From Immundisolibacter sp049322795 (GTDB lineage Bacteria; Pseudomonadota; Gammaproteobacteria; Immundisolibacterales; Immundisolibacteraceae), in contig JBMOQH010000014.1 of assembly GCA_049322795.1 (NCBI GenBank), positions 238,239-302,238 of the forward strand: a DNA stretch of 64,000 nt, written 5' to 3'. Below the pieces are notes generated by a model. It had not been told where the DNA came from, did no database searches, and saw nothing but the letters and a program-made list of their open reading frames with translations. Of the stretch, positions 38,433-46,706 are shown piece after piece; within the stretch, counting starts at the first letter, position 1; every line of letters begins with the position of its first letter. A program made the position numbers and the translations under genes.

Positions 38433-39710
38433 TTACGGGCTCGGCGCCGCCGGGGTGTGGTCGGCGTCGCCCGCGTCGGTGTGATGGTGATAGGCCCACA
38501 GCTCGTGGGCGTCGACCAGCACCCGGGCGATGGCGGCATGGGCAGCGATGCGGGCGGCGATCTCCGCGCGCCGGGCGTCCTGCGCGGTGCGCTGGGCGGC
38601 GAGCCGGGTGAACAGATCGGTCTCGCCGAGCGCGTAGCCGCGCCCGGCGCGCGCGGCGTGGGCGGCGGCGGCGAGAGCAGCGCGCTGCGCGGCCTGCCAG
38701 CTGGCCTGGCTGCCCTGCATGCGCGCGGTGACGGCGCGTGCGCCGGCCTCGATCTTGCGGCGCATGGCATCGAGTTCGGCGCCGGCAGCGGTGGCGTCGG
38801 CGACCAGGGCGCGGGCCTCGGCGGCCCGGTAGCGGCCGCCGAGCGGCACCTGCAGAGTGAGGCCGACGGCGGTCTCGTCGCCGCCGCGCTCGGACAGGGT
38901 GCGGATGCCGAGCGCCGGGTCGGGCAGGCGGTCGCGCTCGCTGCGCTGGGCGCGCTTCAGCGCCTGCCGGTAGCGGCTCTCGGCGATGCCGACCTCGTGA
39001 CTGCGGGCCACGATCCGCGCGGCCAGGGTCGCCGCATCCAGGGCGGGCAGCTCGGGCTCGGGCACCGGCGGCGCCTGGGCCGGCAGGGGCAGCGCCGGAT
39101 AGCGGGCGGCGAGCGCGGCGCCGCGCTCGGCCACCGTGCCGCGCGCCGCGGCCAGCGTCGCCTCGGCGCCGGCCAGTGCGGATTCGGCGAGGTCGAGGTC
39201 GAGCTGCGCCGCGTCGCCGCGCGCCAGGCGCTTGGCCACCGCCGCCCGCTCCTCGGCCAGGCGGCCCTGCGCCGCTTCGGCCGCCGCAACGGCGCCGGCC
39301 GCATCCAGCCAGCCGAACCAGCCGTCGGCGAGTTCCAGCGCCGCGCCGTGGAAGGCGTCGGCGATGCCGAGCTCGGCCGCCTCGTTGCCGAGCGCGCCGA
39401 GTTCGCGGTCCAGCGCCGCCTTGCCGGGCAGGCGCAGGCGCCGGCTGATGCCGGCCTCCCACTCGCCGTAGTCGCCCTCGCGGCGCACGTCGCGGCGTTG
39501 GCCGACGGCGTTGAGCTCGAACTCGTACGGCCCGGCATCGAGCGCATCGCCGCGCGCCCGGGCCGCCTCGCGCGCCGCCAGCGCCGCCTGCACGGCGGGG
39601 GTCTCCAGCAGCACCTCGTGCACCGTGGCCGCTTCCGGCAGCGGGCCGGCACGGGCCGCGCCGGCGCCGAGCGCCAGCGCCGCGGCGAGCAGCATCGTCA
39701 GGGGTTTCAT
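38433..39710 (-). CDS. Outer-membrane channel of a heavy-metal efflux system (TolC/CzcC family)
   Basis: 425 aa with a signal peptide (LTMLLAAALALGAGAARAGP). Two repeats of long Ala-rich coiled-coil helices, with RLRLPGKAALDRE in the first half and VGLTLQVPLGGRYRAAEARA in the second, match the OEP/TolC fold. It completes a tripartite pump with the RND and adaptor genes upstream. The ATG overlaps the DUF3240 stop (ATGA) and has GGAG upstream. The C-terminus is His-rich (YHHHTDAGDADH), compatible with metal handling. Confidence 0.87.
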   Translation of the reverse strand: MKPLTMLLAAALALGAGAARAGPLPEAATVHEVLLETPAVQAALAAREAARARGDALDAGPYEFELNAVGQRRDVRREGDYGEWEAGISRRLRLPGKAALDRELGALGNEAAELGIADAFHGAALELADGWFGWLDAAGAVAAAEAAQGRLAEERAAVAKRLARGDAAQLDLDLAESALAGAEATLAAARGTVAERGAALAARYPALPLPAQAPPVPEPELPALDAATLAARIVARSHEVGIAESRYRQALKRAQRSERDRLPDPALGIRTLSERGGDETAVGLTLQVPLGGRYRAAEARALVADATAAGAELDAMRRKIEAGARAVTARMQGSQASWQAAQRAALAAAAHAARAGRGYALGETDLFTRLAAQRTAQDARRAEIAARIAAHAAIARVLVDAHELWAYHHHTDAGDADHTPAAPSP

Positions 39711-40015
39711 GCGAAATCTCCGAAGGCGCCGACCGGCACCGTCCACCACACCAGATCGCGGCTGCGGAGGTGAGCGCGCAGGGCACCGAGCAGCGCCTGC
39801 AGCTCGGCCGGCGGCGCCACCAGCCACAGCGCGCGCCGCCCGACCTGGCCGCGCACCCGCTCGCGGCTGCTGGCGGTGGCGAAATCGCGGCCGTGGCCGG
39901 CCCCGTGCAGCAAGGTGTAGGGCTGGTCGGGCGCGGCGGCGCCGAGCGCGTCCAGCACCGCGGCTTCGAGTTCGTCCGGGAACACCAGGGTCAGTTGATG
40001 CAGCTCGGGGTTCAC
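39707..40015 (-). CDS. DUF3240-family protein of the metal-efflux operon
   Basis: 102 aa, cytoplasmic. ELHQLTLVFPDELEAAVLDAL, YTLLHGAGHGRDFATASSRE and VRGQVGRRALWLVAPPAELQ show the PII-like pattern of DUF3240, a family placed in heavy-metal RND operons. It overlaps the RND stop as GTGA and the channel start as ATGA, so the stoichiometry of all three is coupled. By its fold it may sense a metal or nucleotide; role unproven. Confidence 0.75.
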   Translation of the reverse strand: MNPELHQLTLVFPDELEAAVLDALGAAAPDQPYTLLHGAGHGRDFATASSRERVRGQVGRRALWLVAPPAELQALLGALRAHLRSRDLVWWTVPVGAFGDFA

Positions 40016-43000
40016 GGGCGCACCTCCGCGGCACCGAAGCGCCGGTACAGGATGGGCAGCAGCAGCAGCGTGAGCGCGGTCGAGGTGACCAGTCCGCCCA
40101 GCACCACCACCGCCAGCGGGCGCTGGATCTCCGAGCCCGGCCCGGTCTGCAGCAGCAGCGGCACCAGGCCCAGCGCGGCGATGCCGGCGGTCATCAGCAC
40201 CGGCCGCAGGCGCCGGCGGGCGCCGTCGTAGACCACCTGCTCGACCGGCAGGCCGGCTGCGTGCAGCTGGTTGAAGTGCGTCAGCAGTACCAGGCCGTTG
40301 AGCACCGCGATGCCGAGCAGGGCGATGAAGCCGACCGAGGCCGGCACCGACAGATATTGGCCCGAGGCCCACAGCGCGATCGCCCCGCCGATCAGCGCGA
40401 ACGGGATGTTGGTGAGGATCAGCACCGCCTGGCGCACCGAGCCCAGGGTAGCGAACAGCACGAAGAAGATCAGCCCCAGCGCCACCGGCACCACCAGCCC
40501 CAGGCGCGCGGCGGCGCGCTGCTGGTTCTCGAACTGGCCGCCCCACACCAGCCGGTAGCCCGGCGGCAGCGGCACCGCCGCGGCGACCCGCTGGCGCGCG
40601 TCGGCGACGTAGCCGACCAGATCGCGGCCGCCGACGTTGGCCTGCACCACGGCGAAGCGGGCGCCGTCCTCGCGGTCCACCTTGACCGGGCCGGACACGC
40701 GCTGGATGCGGGCGAGGTCGGCCAGGCGGGCGCTGCCGCCGTCCGGCAGCGCCACCCGGGTCTGCGCCAGCGCCTCGGCGTCCTCGCGCAGCCGCGCCTC
40801 GCCGCGCAGCAGCAGCGGCACGCGCCGGTTGCCCTCCAGTACCGTGCCCGCGCGCAGGCCGTCCACCTGGGCGCGCAGCTCGCGCTGCAGGCTCTGCACG
40901 TCGAGCCCGGCGCGCCCGGCGGCGAGGCGGTCCACCGCGAGTTCCAGGTACTGCACGCCCTCGTTGTGGACGGTGAACACCTCGCTGCTGCCGGGCGTCT
41001 CCTCCAGCACCGCGGCGATGCGCGCCGCCAGGCGATTGAGCTCGCCCAGATCCGGGCCGAAGATCTTCACCGCCAGATCGCCGCGCGTGCCGGTGAGCAT
41101 CTCCGAGATGCGCATCTCGATCGGCTGGGTGAAGGTGAACTCGATGCCCGGAAAGCGCGCCAGCACCTCGCGCAGGCGCTCGGCCAGCCAGTCCTTGTCC
41201 GCCACCCGCCAGTGCTCCTTCGGCGCCAGCACCAGGAAGCTGTCGGTGTCGTTGAGGCTCATCGGGTCCAGGCCGAGGTCGTCCGAGCCCAGGCGCGCGA
41301 CGATGCTCTTGACCTCCGGCACCTCGGCCAGCAGGGCGCGCTGCACCGCCTGATCGAGCGCCAGGCTGGCCTCGACGTCGATCGACGGCAGCTTGGCCAG
41401 CTGCACCAGGATGGCGCCCTCGTCGAGGGTCGGCATGAAGCTCTTGCCGGTGCGCAGATACGCCCCGCCGGCCAGCAGCAGGCCGACCATAGCCACCGCG
41501 ATCACCGGCGCCGGCCGGCGCAGGCAGGTCGCCAGCAGGCGCGCGTAGGCCGGGCTCAGCAGGCGCATCAGCCAGGGCTCGCGGTGCGCGCCGGCGTGCA
41601 GCGTGAAGGAGGCCAGCACCGGGATGAAGGTGAGCCCGGCCAGCAGCGACACGCCGAGCGCATAGACGATGGTCAGCGCCACCGGCGCGAACAGCTTGCC
41701 TTCGAGCCCCTCCAGGGTGAGCAGCGGCAGGAACACCAGCGCGATGATCAGCACGCCGGTGGCGACCGGCTGCGCCACCTCGGTGACCGCGCGGTAGAGC
41801 ACGTGCAGGCGCGGCAGGCGTCGGGCCTCGTCGCCGGCCAGGCGCTCGACGGCGTTCTCGACCACCACCACCGCGGCATCGACCAGGATGCCGATGGCGA
41901 TGGCCAGCCCGCCCAGACTCATCAGGTTGGCGCTCATGCCGGTCAGGCGCATCAGGATGAAGGTGCCGAGCGCCGCCAGCGGCAGGGTGGTCGCCACCAC
42001 CAGGGCGGCGCGCAGCTCGCCCAGGAACAGCAGCAGCAGCACCAGCACCAGCACGGAGGCCTCGATCAGCGCCCGGCTGACGGTGCCGACCGCGCGCGCG
42101 ATCAGGTCGCTGCGGTCGTAGAACACGTTCAGCTGCACGCCCGGCGGCAGGCCCGGTTGCAGCGCGGCCAGTTTTTCGCGCACGCCGGCCACCACGGCGC
42201 CGGCGTTGGCGCCGCGCAGGCCGACCACGATCGCCTCCACCGCCTCGCCGCGCCCGTCCTTGCTCACCGCGCCCAGCGGCGCCAGCTCGCCGAACCGCAC
42301 CGCGGCCAGATCGGCGACACGCAGCACGCGCTCGCCGCGCCGCGCCACCACCACCGCGGCGAGATCCTCGAGCCCGCCGAGCGCGCCGGTGGCGCGCACC
42401 ACCAGCGCCTGCTCGCCGTCGCGCAGGCGCCCGGCCCCGTCGTTCTGGTTGCCGGCCTCGATGGCCGCGGCCAGTTCGGCCAGCGTCACCCCGGCGGCCG
42501 CCAGCGCGGCGCGGTCCGGCACCACCTCGTAGGTGCGCACCCGGCCGCCGAGCGCGTTGACGTCGGCCACGCCGGGCACGGTGCGCAGCGCCGGGCGGAT
42601 CACCCAGTCGAGCAGGTCGCGCTTTTCGGTCAGCGTGAGCTCGCCCTCGATGGTGAACATGAACAGATCCGACAGCGGCGTGGCGATCGGCGCCAGCCCG
42701 CCCTCGACGCCCGCCGGCAGGGCGTCGCGCGCCCCGGCGTAGCGCTCGGCCACCTGCTGGCGCGCCCAGTAGATGTCGGTGCCGTCCTCGAACACCAGGG
42801 TCAGGTCGGCGATCGCGTACTTGGCCAGCGCGCGCAGCTGCACCTGCCGCGGCAGGCCCAGCAATTCCATTTCGAGCGGCACCAGGATGCGCTGCTCGAC
42901 TTCCTGCGGCGTCATGCCGGGGGCCTTCAGGATCAGCTTGACCTGGGTCGGCGAGATGTCCGGAAAGGCGTCGATCGGCAATTGCCGCCAGGCGACGATG

Positions 43001-43080
43001 CCGGCACCGACACCGAGCGCCGTGACCAGCAGCACCACCACGCGCTGTGCGAGCGCGAATTCCACCAGGCGCGCGAGCAT
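40012..43080 (-). CDS. Heavy-metal RND efflux pump (CusA/CzcA family)
   Basis: 1022-aa inner-membrane proton-driven pump with 12 helices and two large periplasmic loops. LPIDAFPDISPTQVKL near the start, GILVDAAVVVVENAVERL in helix 4 and the final LALVVLGGL-type helices are conserved. The helix 4 stretch AIAIGILVDAAVV differs from the DFGxxVDG form known from CzcA/CnrA and is nearer the CusA (Cu/Ag) form, but metal specificity cannot be fixed. One base separates it from the adaptor stop. Confidence 0.93.
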   Translation of the reverse strand: MLARLVEFALAQRVVVLLVTALGVGAGIVAWRQLPIDAFPDISPTQVKLILKAPGMTPQEVEQRILVPLEMELLGLPRQVQLRALAKYAIADLTLVFEDGTDIYWARQQVAERYAGARDALPAGVEGGLAPIATPLSDLFMFTIEGELTLTEKRDLLDWVIRPALRTVPGVADVNALGGRVRTYEVVPDRAALAAAGVTLAELAAAIEAGNQNDGAGRLRDGEQALVVRATGALGGLEDLAAVVVARRGERVLRVADLAAVRFGELAPLGAVSKDGRGEAVEAIVVGLRGANAGAVVAGVREKLAALQPGLPPGVQLNVFYDRSDLIARAVGTVSRALIEASVLVLVLLLLFLGELRAALVVATTLPLAALGTFILMRLTGMSANLMSLGGLAIAIGILVDAAVVVVENAVERLAGDEARRLPRLHVLYRAVTEVAQPVATGVLIIALVFLPLLTLEGLEGKLFAPVALTIVYALGVSLLAGLTFIPVLASFTLHAGAHREPWLMRLLSPAYARLLATCLRRPAPVIAVAMVGLLLAGGAYLRTGKSFMPTLDEGAILVQLAKLPSIDVEASLALDQAVQRALLAEVPEVKSIVARLGSDDLGLDPMSLNDTDSFLVLAPKEHWRVADKDWLAERLREVLARFPGIEFTFTQPIEMRISEMLTGTRGDLAVKIFGPDLGELNRLAARIAAVLEETPGSSEVFTVHNEGVQYLELAVDRLAAGRAGLDVQSLQRELRAQVDGLRAGTVLEGNRRVPLLLRGEARLREDAEALAQTRVALPDGGSARLADLARIQRVSGPVKVDREDGARFAVVQANVGGRDLVGYVADARQRVAAAVPLPPGYRLVWGGQFENQQRAAARLGLVVPVALGLIFFVLFATLGSVRQAVLILTNIPFALIGGAIALWASGQYLSVPASVGFIALLGIAVLNGLVLLTHFNQLHAAGLPVEQVVYDGARRRLRPVLMTAGIAALGLVPLLLQTGPGSEIQRPLAVVVLGGLVTSTALTLLLLPILYRRFGAAEVRP

Positions 43081-43081
43081 C

Positions 43082-44125
43082 TCAGGGCTCCTGCTGGGCC
43101 AGCGCCTTGAGCGCCGCGATGCCCCGCGTCACCACCTGCGCCGGCTCCGGCAGGCCGAGCAGCACCGCGTCCGCGCCGTCGCGGCCGAGCACCTCCACCG
43201 CCTGCGCGCGAAAGCCGCCGTCGATCGCCACGAACACCAGCGCCTGCCCGCCGTCGCGGCTGAGCGCAGCGGCCGGCACCCGCCGCGCCGCCGGCGGCGG
43301 CGTCTCCAGGACCTCGATCTCCAGGCTCTGGCCAGCCGCGAGGCCCGCTGCCGGCAGCTCGGCGCGCAGCAGGGCGGCGCGGCTGTCGGGATCGATCACG
43401 CCGCCCACCGCGATCACGCGGCCGTTGACCGGCCCGCCCGGCAGGCGCACCGCCTGACCGGCGCGCAGGCGGCCGATCTGCGCCGCCGGCAGCTGCGCCT
43501 GCGCCCACAGGCGGTCGGAGGCGATGAGCAGCGCCGCGCTGGTGCCGGCCGCGACCGGCTCGCCCAGGCGCAGCTCGCCCTCGTGCACCACGCCGGCGGC
43601 GGGCGCCAGCAGGCGGTAGGCCGCCGCCTGCCCGGGCACCGCGGCGGTGCCGGCCAGCAGGCTGCGCCCGGCGGCGAATTCGGCCTCGATCGCCTGCCGC
43701 GCCGCGGCGCTCTGCTGAGCCTGGCGGGCCGGCGCGATGCCCTCGCGCAGCAGCGCGGCGTCGCGCGCCGCCTGGGCGCGGGCCTGTTCCAGGCGCGCCG
43801 CGCGCTCGCGCTGGGCGGCGCCGGCGGCCAGATACTCGGCGCTGTGCAGCTCGACCAGCGGGCTGCCGGCCGCGACGGCCTCGCCTTCCTGCGCCAGCAG
43901 GCGCGTCACCACCCCGCCGAAGGGGACCACCACCGCGCGGGTGTCGCCGGCGGGCAGCAGCAGGCTGGCCGGCAGCCGCGCCGCCACCAGCACGGTGGCC
44001 GGCGCGGCCGGCTGCGTTTCGATGCCGAGCGCGGTCGCCTGCTCGGGACTGACGGCGAGGTCGGCGGCGAGCGCCGGGCTGGCGAGGCCGAGCGCGGTGG
44101 CAAGGGCGAGAACGAGGCGACGCAT
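43082..44125 (-). CDS. Periplasmic adaptor (membrane fusion protein) of the RND efflux system
   Basis: 347 aa with a signal peptide (VLALATALGLASPALAAD). It has a lipoyl-like half with VVVPFGGVVTRLLAQEGEAV, an Ala/Arg/Gln-rich coiled-coil hairpin (about 105-170), the second lipoyl half (YRLLAPAAGVVHEGEL) and a beta-barrel domain. It bridges the pump and the outer-membrane channel. No His- or Met-rich metal-binding extension is seen. First gene of the structural operon; the 291-bp gap upstream holds the dispersed repeat. Confidence 0.88.
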   Translation of the reverse strand: MRRLVLALATALGLASPALAADLAVSPEQATALGIETQPAAPATVLVAARLPASLLLPAGDTRAVVVPFGGVVTRLLAQEGEAVAAGSPLVELHSAEYLAAGAAQRERAARLEQARAQAARDAALLREGIAPARQAQQSAAARQAIEAEFAAGRSLLAGTAAVPGQAAAYRLLAPAAGVVHEGELRLGEPVAAGTSAALLIASDRLWAQAQLPAAQIGRLRAGQAVRLPGGPVNGRVIAVGGVIDPDSRAALLRAELPAAGLAAGQSLEIEVLETPPPAARRVPAAALSRDGGQALVFVAIDGGFRAQAVEVLGRDGADAVLLGLPEPAQVVTRGIAALKALAQQEP

Positions 44126-44185
44126 GGGGATGAGCCAGGCTGGGGGAATTGCCGGCAGTGTGCGTGGCGAGACTTTGAAAACGCT

Positions 44186-44342
44186 TAGGGAAGCGCTGAT
44201 TTATTCAGCGCTTCCCGTCCGGGGTAGGACGCCCCGGCCTGGATCAATGGCGCAAGCCATTGATCCAGGGAGCCCGTCGCGGGCGTGTACCGCGACGAGG
44301 CGAGCTGGAAAATCCCACGGACGGGATTTTTCAGCATTTCCT
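44186..44342 (+). repeat. Dispersed multi-hairpin repeat, copy A (MITE-like)
   Basis: About 157 bp between the efflux adaptor gene and the sensor kinase gene. Parts in order: hairpin GGGAAGCGCTGA/TCAGCGCTTCCC around ATTTAT; a perfect 13-bp stem CCTGGATCAATGG/CCATTGATCCAGG with loop CGCAAG (44238-44269); and AAAATCCC/GGGATTTT (44309-44330). Ends TAGGGAAGCGCTGA and, reversed, AGGAAATGCTGA form terminal inverted repeats. Copies at 51768 and 63873 share the layout. It is the only feature in the 291-bp gap 44126-44416. Confidence 0.85.
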
Positions 44343-44416
44343 CAATGGGCCGAGGCTGCCCCGGTACCGGGCCTTTCGGGGCACGCCGGCAGAAACTGCG
44401 CGGACACCGGCCGCCG

Positions 44417-45826
44417 TCAGGCGGCAGGCGGATCCCCCGGCAGCGGCGCAAAGCCGCTCAGGCTCACCTGCAGGCGGCCCGCCGCGAGCGCGAAGCCGAG
44501 TTCGAGCCCCAGCGCCCGGGCCAGCGCGCTGGCCAGTGACAGGCCCAGCCCGGCGTGCGCTTCGCTGTGATTGTTGGGGTGCTGGAAGAAGCGCTGCGCC
44601 AGGCGCTCGAGGTCGGCCGCTTCGAGCTGCGGGGCGGCGTTTTCGAACTCCAGCCGGGGTGGCGCGCCGTTGCAGCGCGCCTGCAGCCGGTCGCCGGGCG
44701 GCGCGTGCTGCACGGCGTTGTCGAACAGGATCGTCAGCAGCCGATCGAGCAGGGCGGGGTCGCTCATCACCCAGGTGGGCTCGGCCTGTACCGCCCAGTC
44801 CAGGCCGCGCGCCGCGGCGGCGGGCCCGCAGCGCCGGACCTGGGCGTCGAGGGCGGCGGCGAGGTCCAGCGGTTCCGGCTGCGGGCGCTCGATGCCGGCC
44901 TCGACCCGCGACAGGTACAACAGGCCGTCGACGATGCCCGCCATGTCGGCCAGCGCCGCCTGCAGCCGCTCGAGCTGGGCGCTGGCCGGTTGCTCGCGGC
45001 GCGCCAGCTGAACCAGAAGCGCCGCCTCGGTCAGCGGCGTGCGCAGCTCGTGGGCCAGATCGCGGGCGAAGCGCCGCTCGCGCTCGAGCGCCGCCAGCAG
45101 GCGCTCCAGGGTCGCGCCCAGCTTGTCGGCCACCGGGGCGAGTTCGGCCGGCAGCTTGGCGGCCACCGGCGCGTGCGCGCCGTCGTCGAGCGCCAGCGCG
45201 CCGACCGCGACACCGTAGTCGTGCAGCGGCGCCAGCGCGCGGCGGATCGACCAGGCGCCGAGCAGCAGCGTCAGCGCCAGCGTGCCGGCGGTGCCCAGCA
45301 GCAGGATGCGGTGCAGCCGCCGCTCCAGCGCGTCGAGCGCCTCGCGCTCCTCGGCCACCACCAGCAGCAGGGCGCCGCGCGGATCGTCCGCCGGCAGGGG
45401 AACCACCCGCGCCAGCGCCCGGCCGCGGTGGCCGTCGGGCAGTGCCAGGTCGTAGAAGTCACCCGCGGCACTGGCCTCGGCGGGGCGCGGCAGGTCCCGG
45501 CCGCGGCTGGAGGCCGAGCGCGCCAGCACGGCGCCGTGGCCGTCCCATACCTGGTAGAACTCCTCGTGGGCCTGGCCGCGGAACTGGGGCATCAGGGTTT
45601 CGATCGGCGCGCGCGCACCGGAACCGCCCGCCCCCAGATACAGCGCCAGCGCCTGGGCGCGGGCGGCCAGGGCGGCGTCGAAGCGCCGGTACAGCTCGGC
45701 GTCCACCAGGTGGTCCATCAGGGCGAACAGGCCGCCCATCGCCAGCGTGATCGTCAGCCCGATACGCAGCGCCAGGGTGGCGCGCAGCGAGCGGGGCGCG
45801 GTATTGAGGTGGTCAGGCGATGACAT
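44417..45826 (-). CDS. Sensor histidine kinase
   Basis: 469 aa. Two membrane helices (about 20-40 and 172-194) flank a periplasmic sensor domain of about 130 residues; then HAMP-like linker, HisKA with FARDLAHELRTPLTEAALL (His259), and an HATPase domain with TILFDNAVQHAPPG and GLGLSLASALARALG. Metal-responsive two-component kinases (CusS, CzcS) have this layout. The start overlaps the regulator's end by 14 bases. The pair sits upstream of the efflux operon and probably controls it. Confidence 0.9.
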   Translation of the reverse strand: MSSPDHLNTAPRSLRATLALRIGLTITLAMGGLFALMDHLVDAELYRRFDAALAARAQALALYLGAGGSGARAPIETLMPQFRGQAHEEFYQVWDGHGAVLARSASSRGRDLPRPAEASAAGDFYDLALPDGHRGRALARVVPLPADDPRGALLLVVAEEREALDALERRLHRILLLGTAGTLALTLLLGAWSIRRALAPLHDYGVAVGALALDDGAHAPVAAKLPAELAPVADKLGATLERLLAALERERRFARDLAHELRTPLTEAALLVQLARREQPASAQLERLQAALADMAGIVDGLLYLSRVEAGIERPQPEPLDLAAALDAQVRRCGPAAAARGLDWAVQAEPTWVMSDPALLDRLLTILFDNAVQHAPPGDRLQARCNGAPPRLEFENAAPQLEAADLERLAQRFFQHPNNHSEAHAGLGLSLASALARALGLELGFALAAGRLQVSLSGFAPLPGDPPAA

Positions 45827-46478
45827 AGCCGAACCCCCGGCGGTTGTCGATGCGCCCGTCCCAGCCGGCGGCGGCGAGCTTGGCGCGCAGGCTGCTCATC
45901 AGCACCTCGATCACCTTGTCCGAGGCCTCGGCCTGGGCCGGGTAGACCTGCTCGAACAGCGCCGCCCGCGACCGCACCCGCGGGCGGGCGCGCAGCAGCG
46001 CGGCGAGCAGCGCGTGCTCGCGCGGCGTGAGCGGCAGCACGCGGCCCGCGCAGCGCACGAGCTGCCGGCTGGTGTCGAGCTCGAGGTTGCCGGCGACCAG
46101 GTGCGGCCCAGTCTCGCCGTGGTAGCGCCGGCCGAGCGCCCGCAGCCTGGCGATCACCTCGTCGAGCGCGAAGGGCTTGACCAGGTAGTCGTCGGCGCCG
46201 GCGTCGAGCGCCGCGATGCGGTCGGCGAGCTGGTCGCGGGCCGACAGCACCAGCACCCGGGTCGGCCGCCGGGCGGCGCGCAGCCGCGCCAGCACCGTCA
46301 TGCCGTCGACCTTGGGCAGGCCGAGATCGAGCAGCGCCAGCGGGTAGTCGTACTGATCGAGAAAGGCCAGCGCGCGGGCGCCGTCGGCCGCCTCGTCGAC
46401 CTCGAAACCGGCGCCGGCGAGACCCTCGCGCAGCGCCGCGCGCAGGCGCTCGGCGTCTTCAACCAGCAGCAGGCGCAT
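45813..46478 (-). CDS. OmpR-family response regulator
   Basis: 221 aa. Receiver domain with phosphoacceptor Asp51 in LALLDLGLPKVDG, Thr/Ser switch VLVLSARD and Lys in DDYLVKPF; C-terminal winged-helix DNA-binding domain with LTPREHALLAALLRARPRVR and RRGFGYVIA. Likely regulates the adjacent metal-efflux genes. ATG at 46478 gives the normal length. The 228-bp gap upstream is a divergent promoter region shared with the Pat-like gene; I found no clear operator. Confidence 0.93.
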   Translation of the reverse strand: MRLLLVEDAERLRAALREGLAGAGFEVDEAADGARALAFLDQYDYPLALLDLGLPKVDGMTVLARLRAARRPTRVLVLSARDQLADRIAALDAGADDYLVKPFALDEVIARLRALGRRYHGETGPHLVAGNLELDTSRQLVRCAGRVLPLTPREHALLAALLRARPRVRSRAALFEQVYPAQAEASDKVIEVLMSSLRAKLAAAGWDGRIDNRRGFGYVIA

Positions 46479-46706
46479 GCTCAGGCCGCAGCCGCCCGGC
46501 CAATCGCGACCGAGCCGCGGCGGCGCTGTGAACCCTTGCGACCCATCGATGTTCTTCCTGTCCGGCAGCGGTGCCTGATTATCGCCGCTCGCCCCGACCG
46601 CACAGCGTTGGCGGCCGCCTTGCGGCGGATGCCGGGCAGCATGGTCATGCGACCGCCCGCCGCGCTGCGCTAGCATCGCGGCCGGACCCCGGCCAGCCAC
46701 CCGACC

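Noticed and set aside
39511..43110. 1199-codon plus-strand frame opposite the RND pump
   Set aside because: Shadow of the pump gene; no recognisable domain and extreme His/Gln/Arg content.
44185..44451. Short minus-strand frame over repeat copy A encoding a peptide with LIQAGASYPGREAL
   Set aside because: A similar peptide appears over copy C (IQAGASCPAWEAL), but only because the repeat DNA is similar; no ribosome-binding site, and the frames differ outside the repeat.
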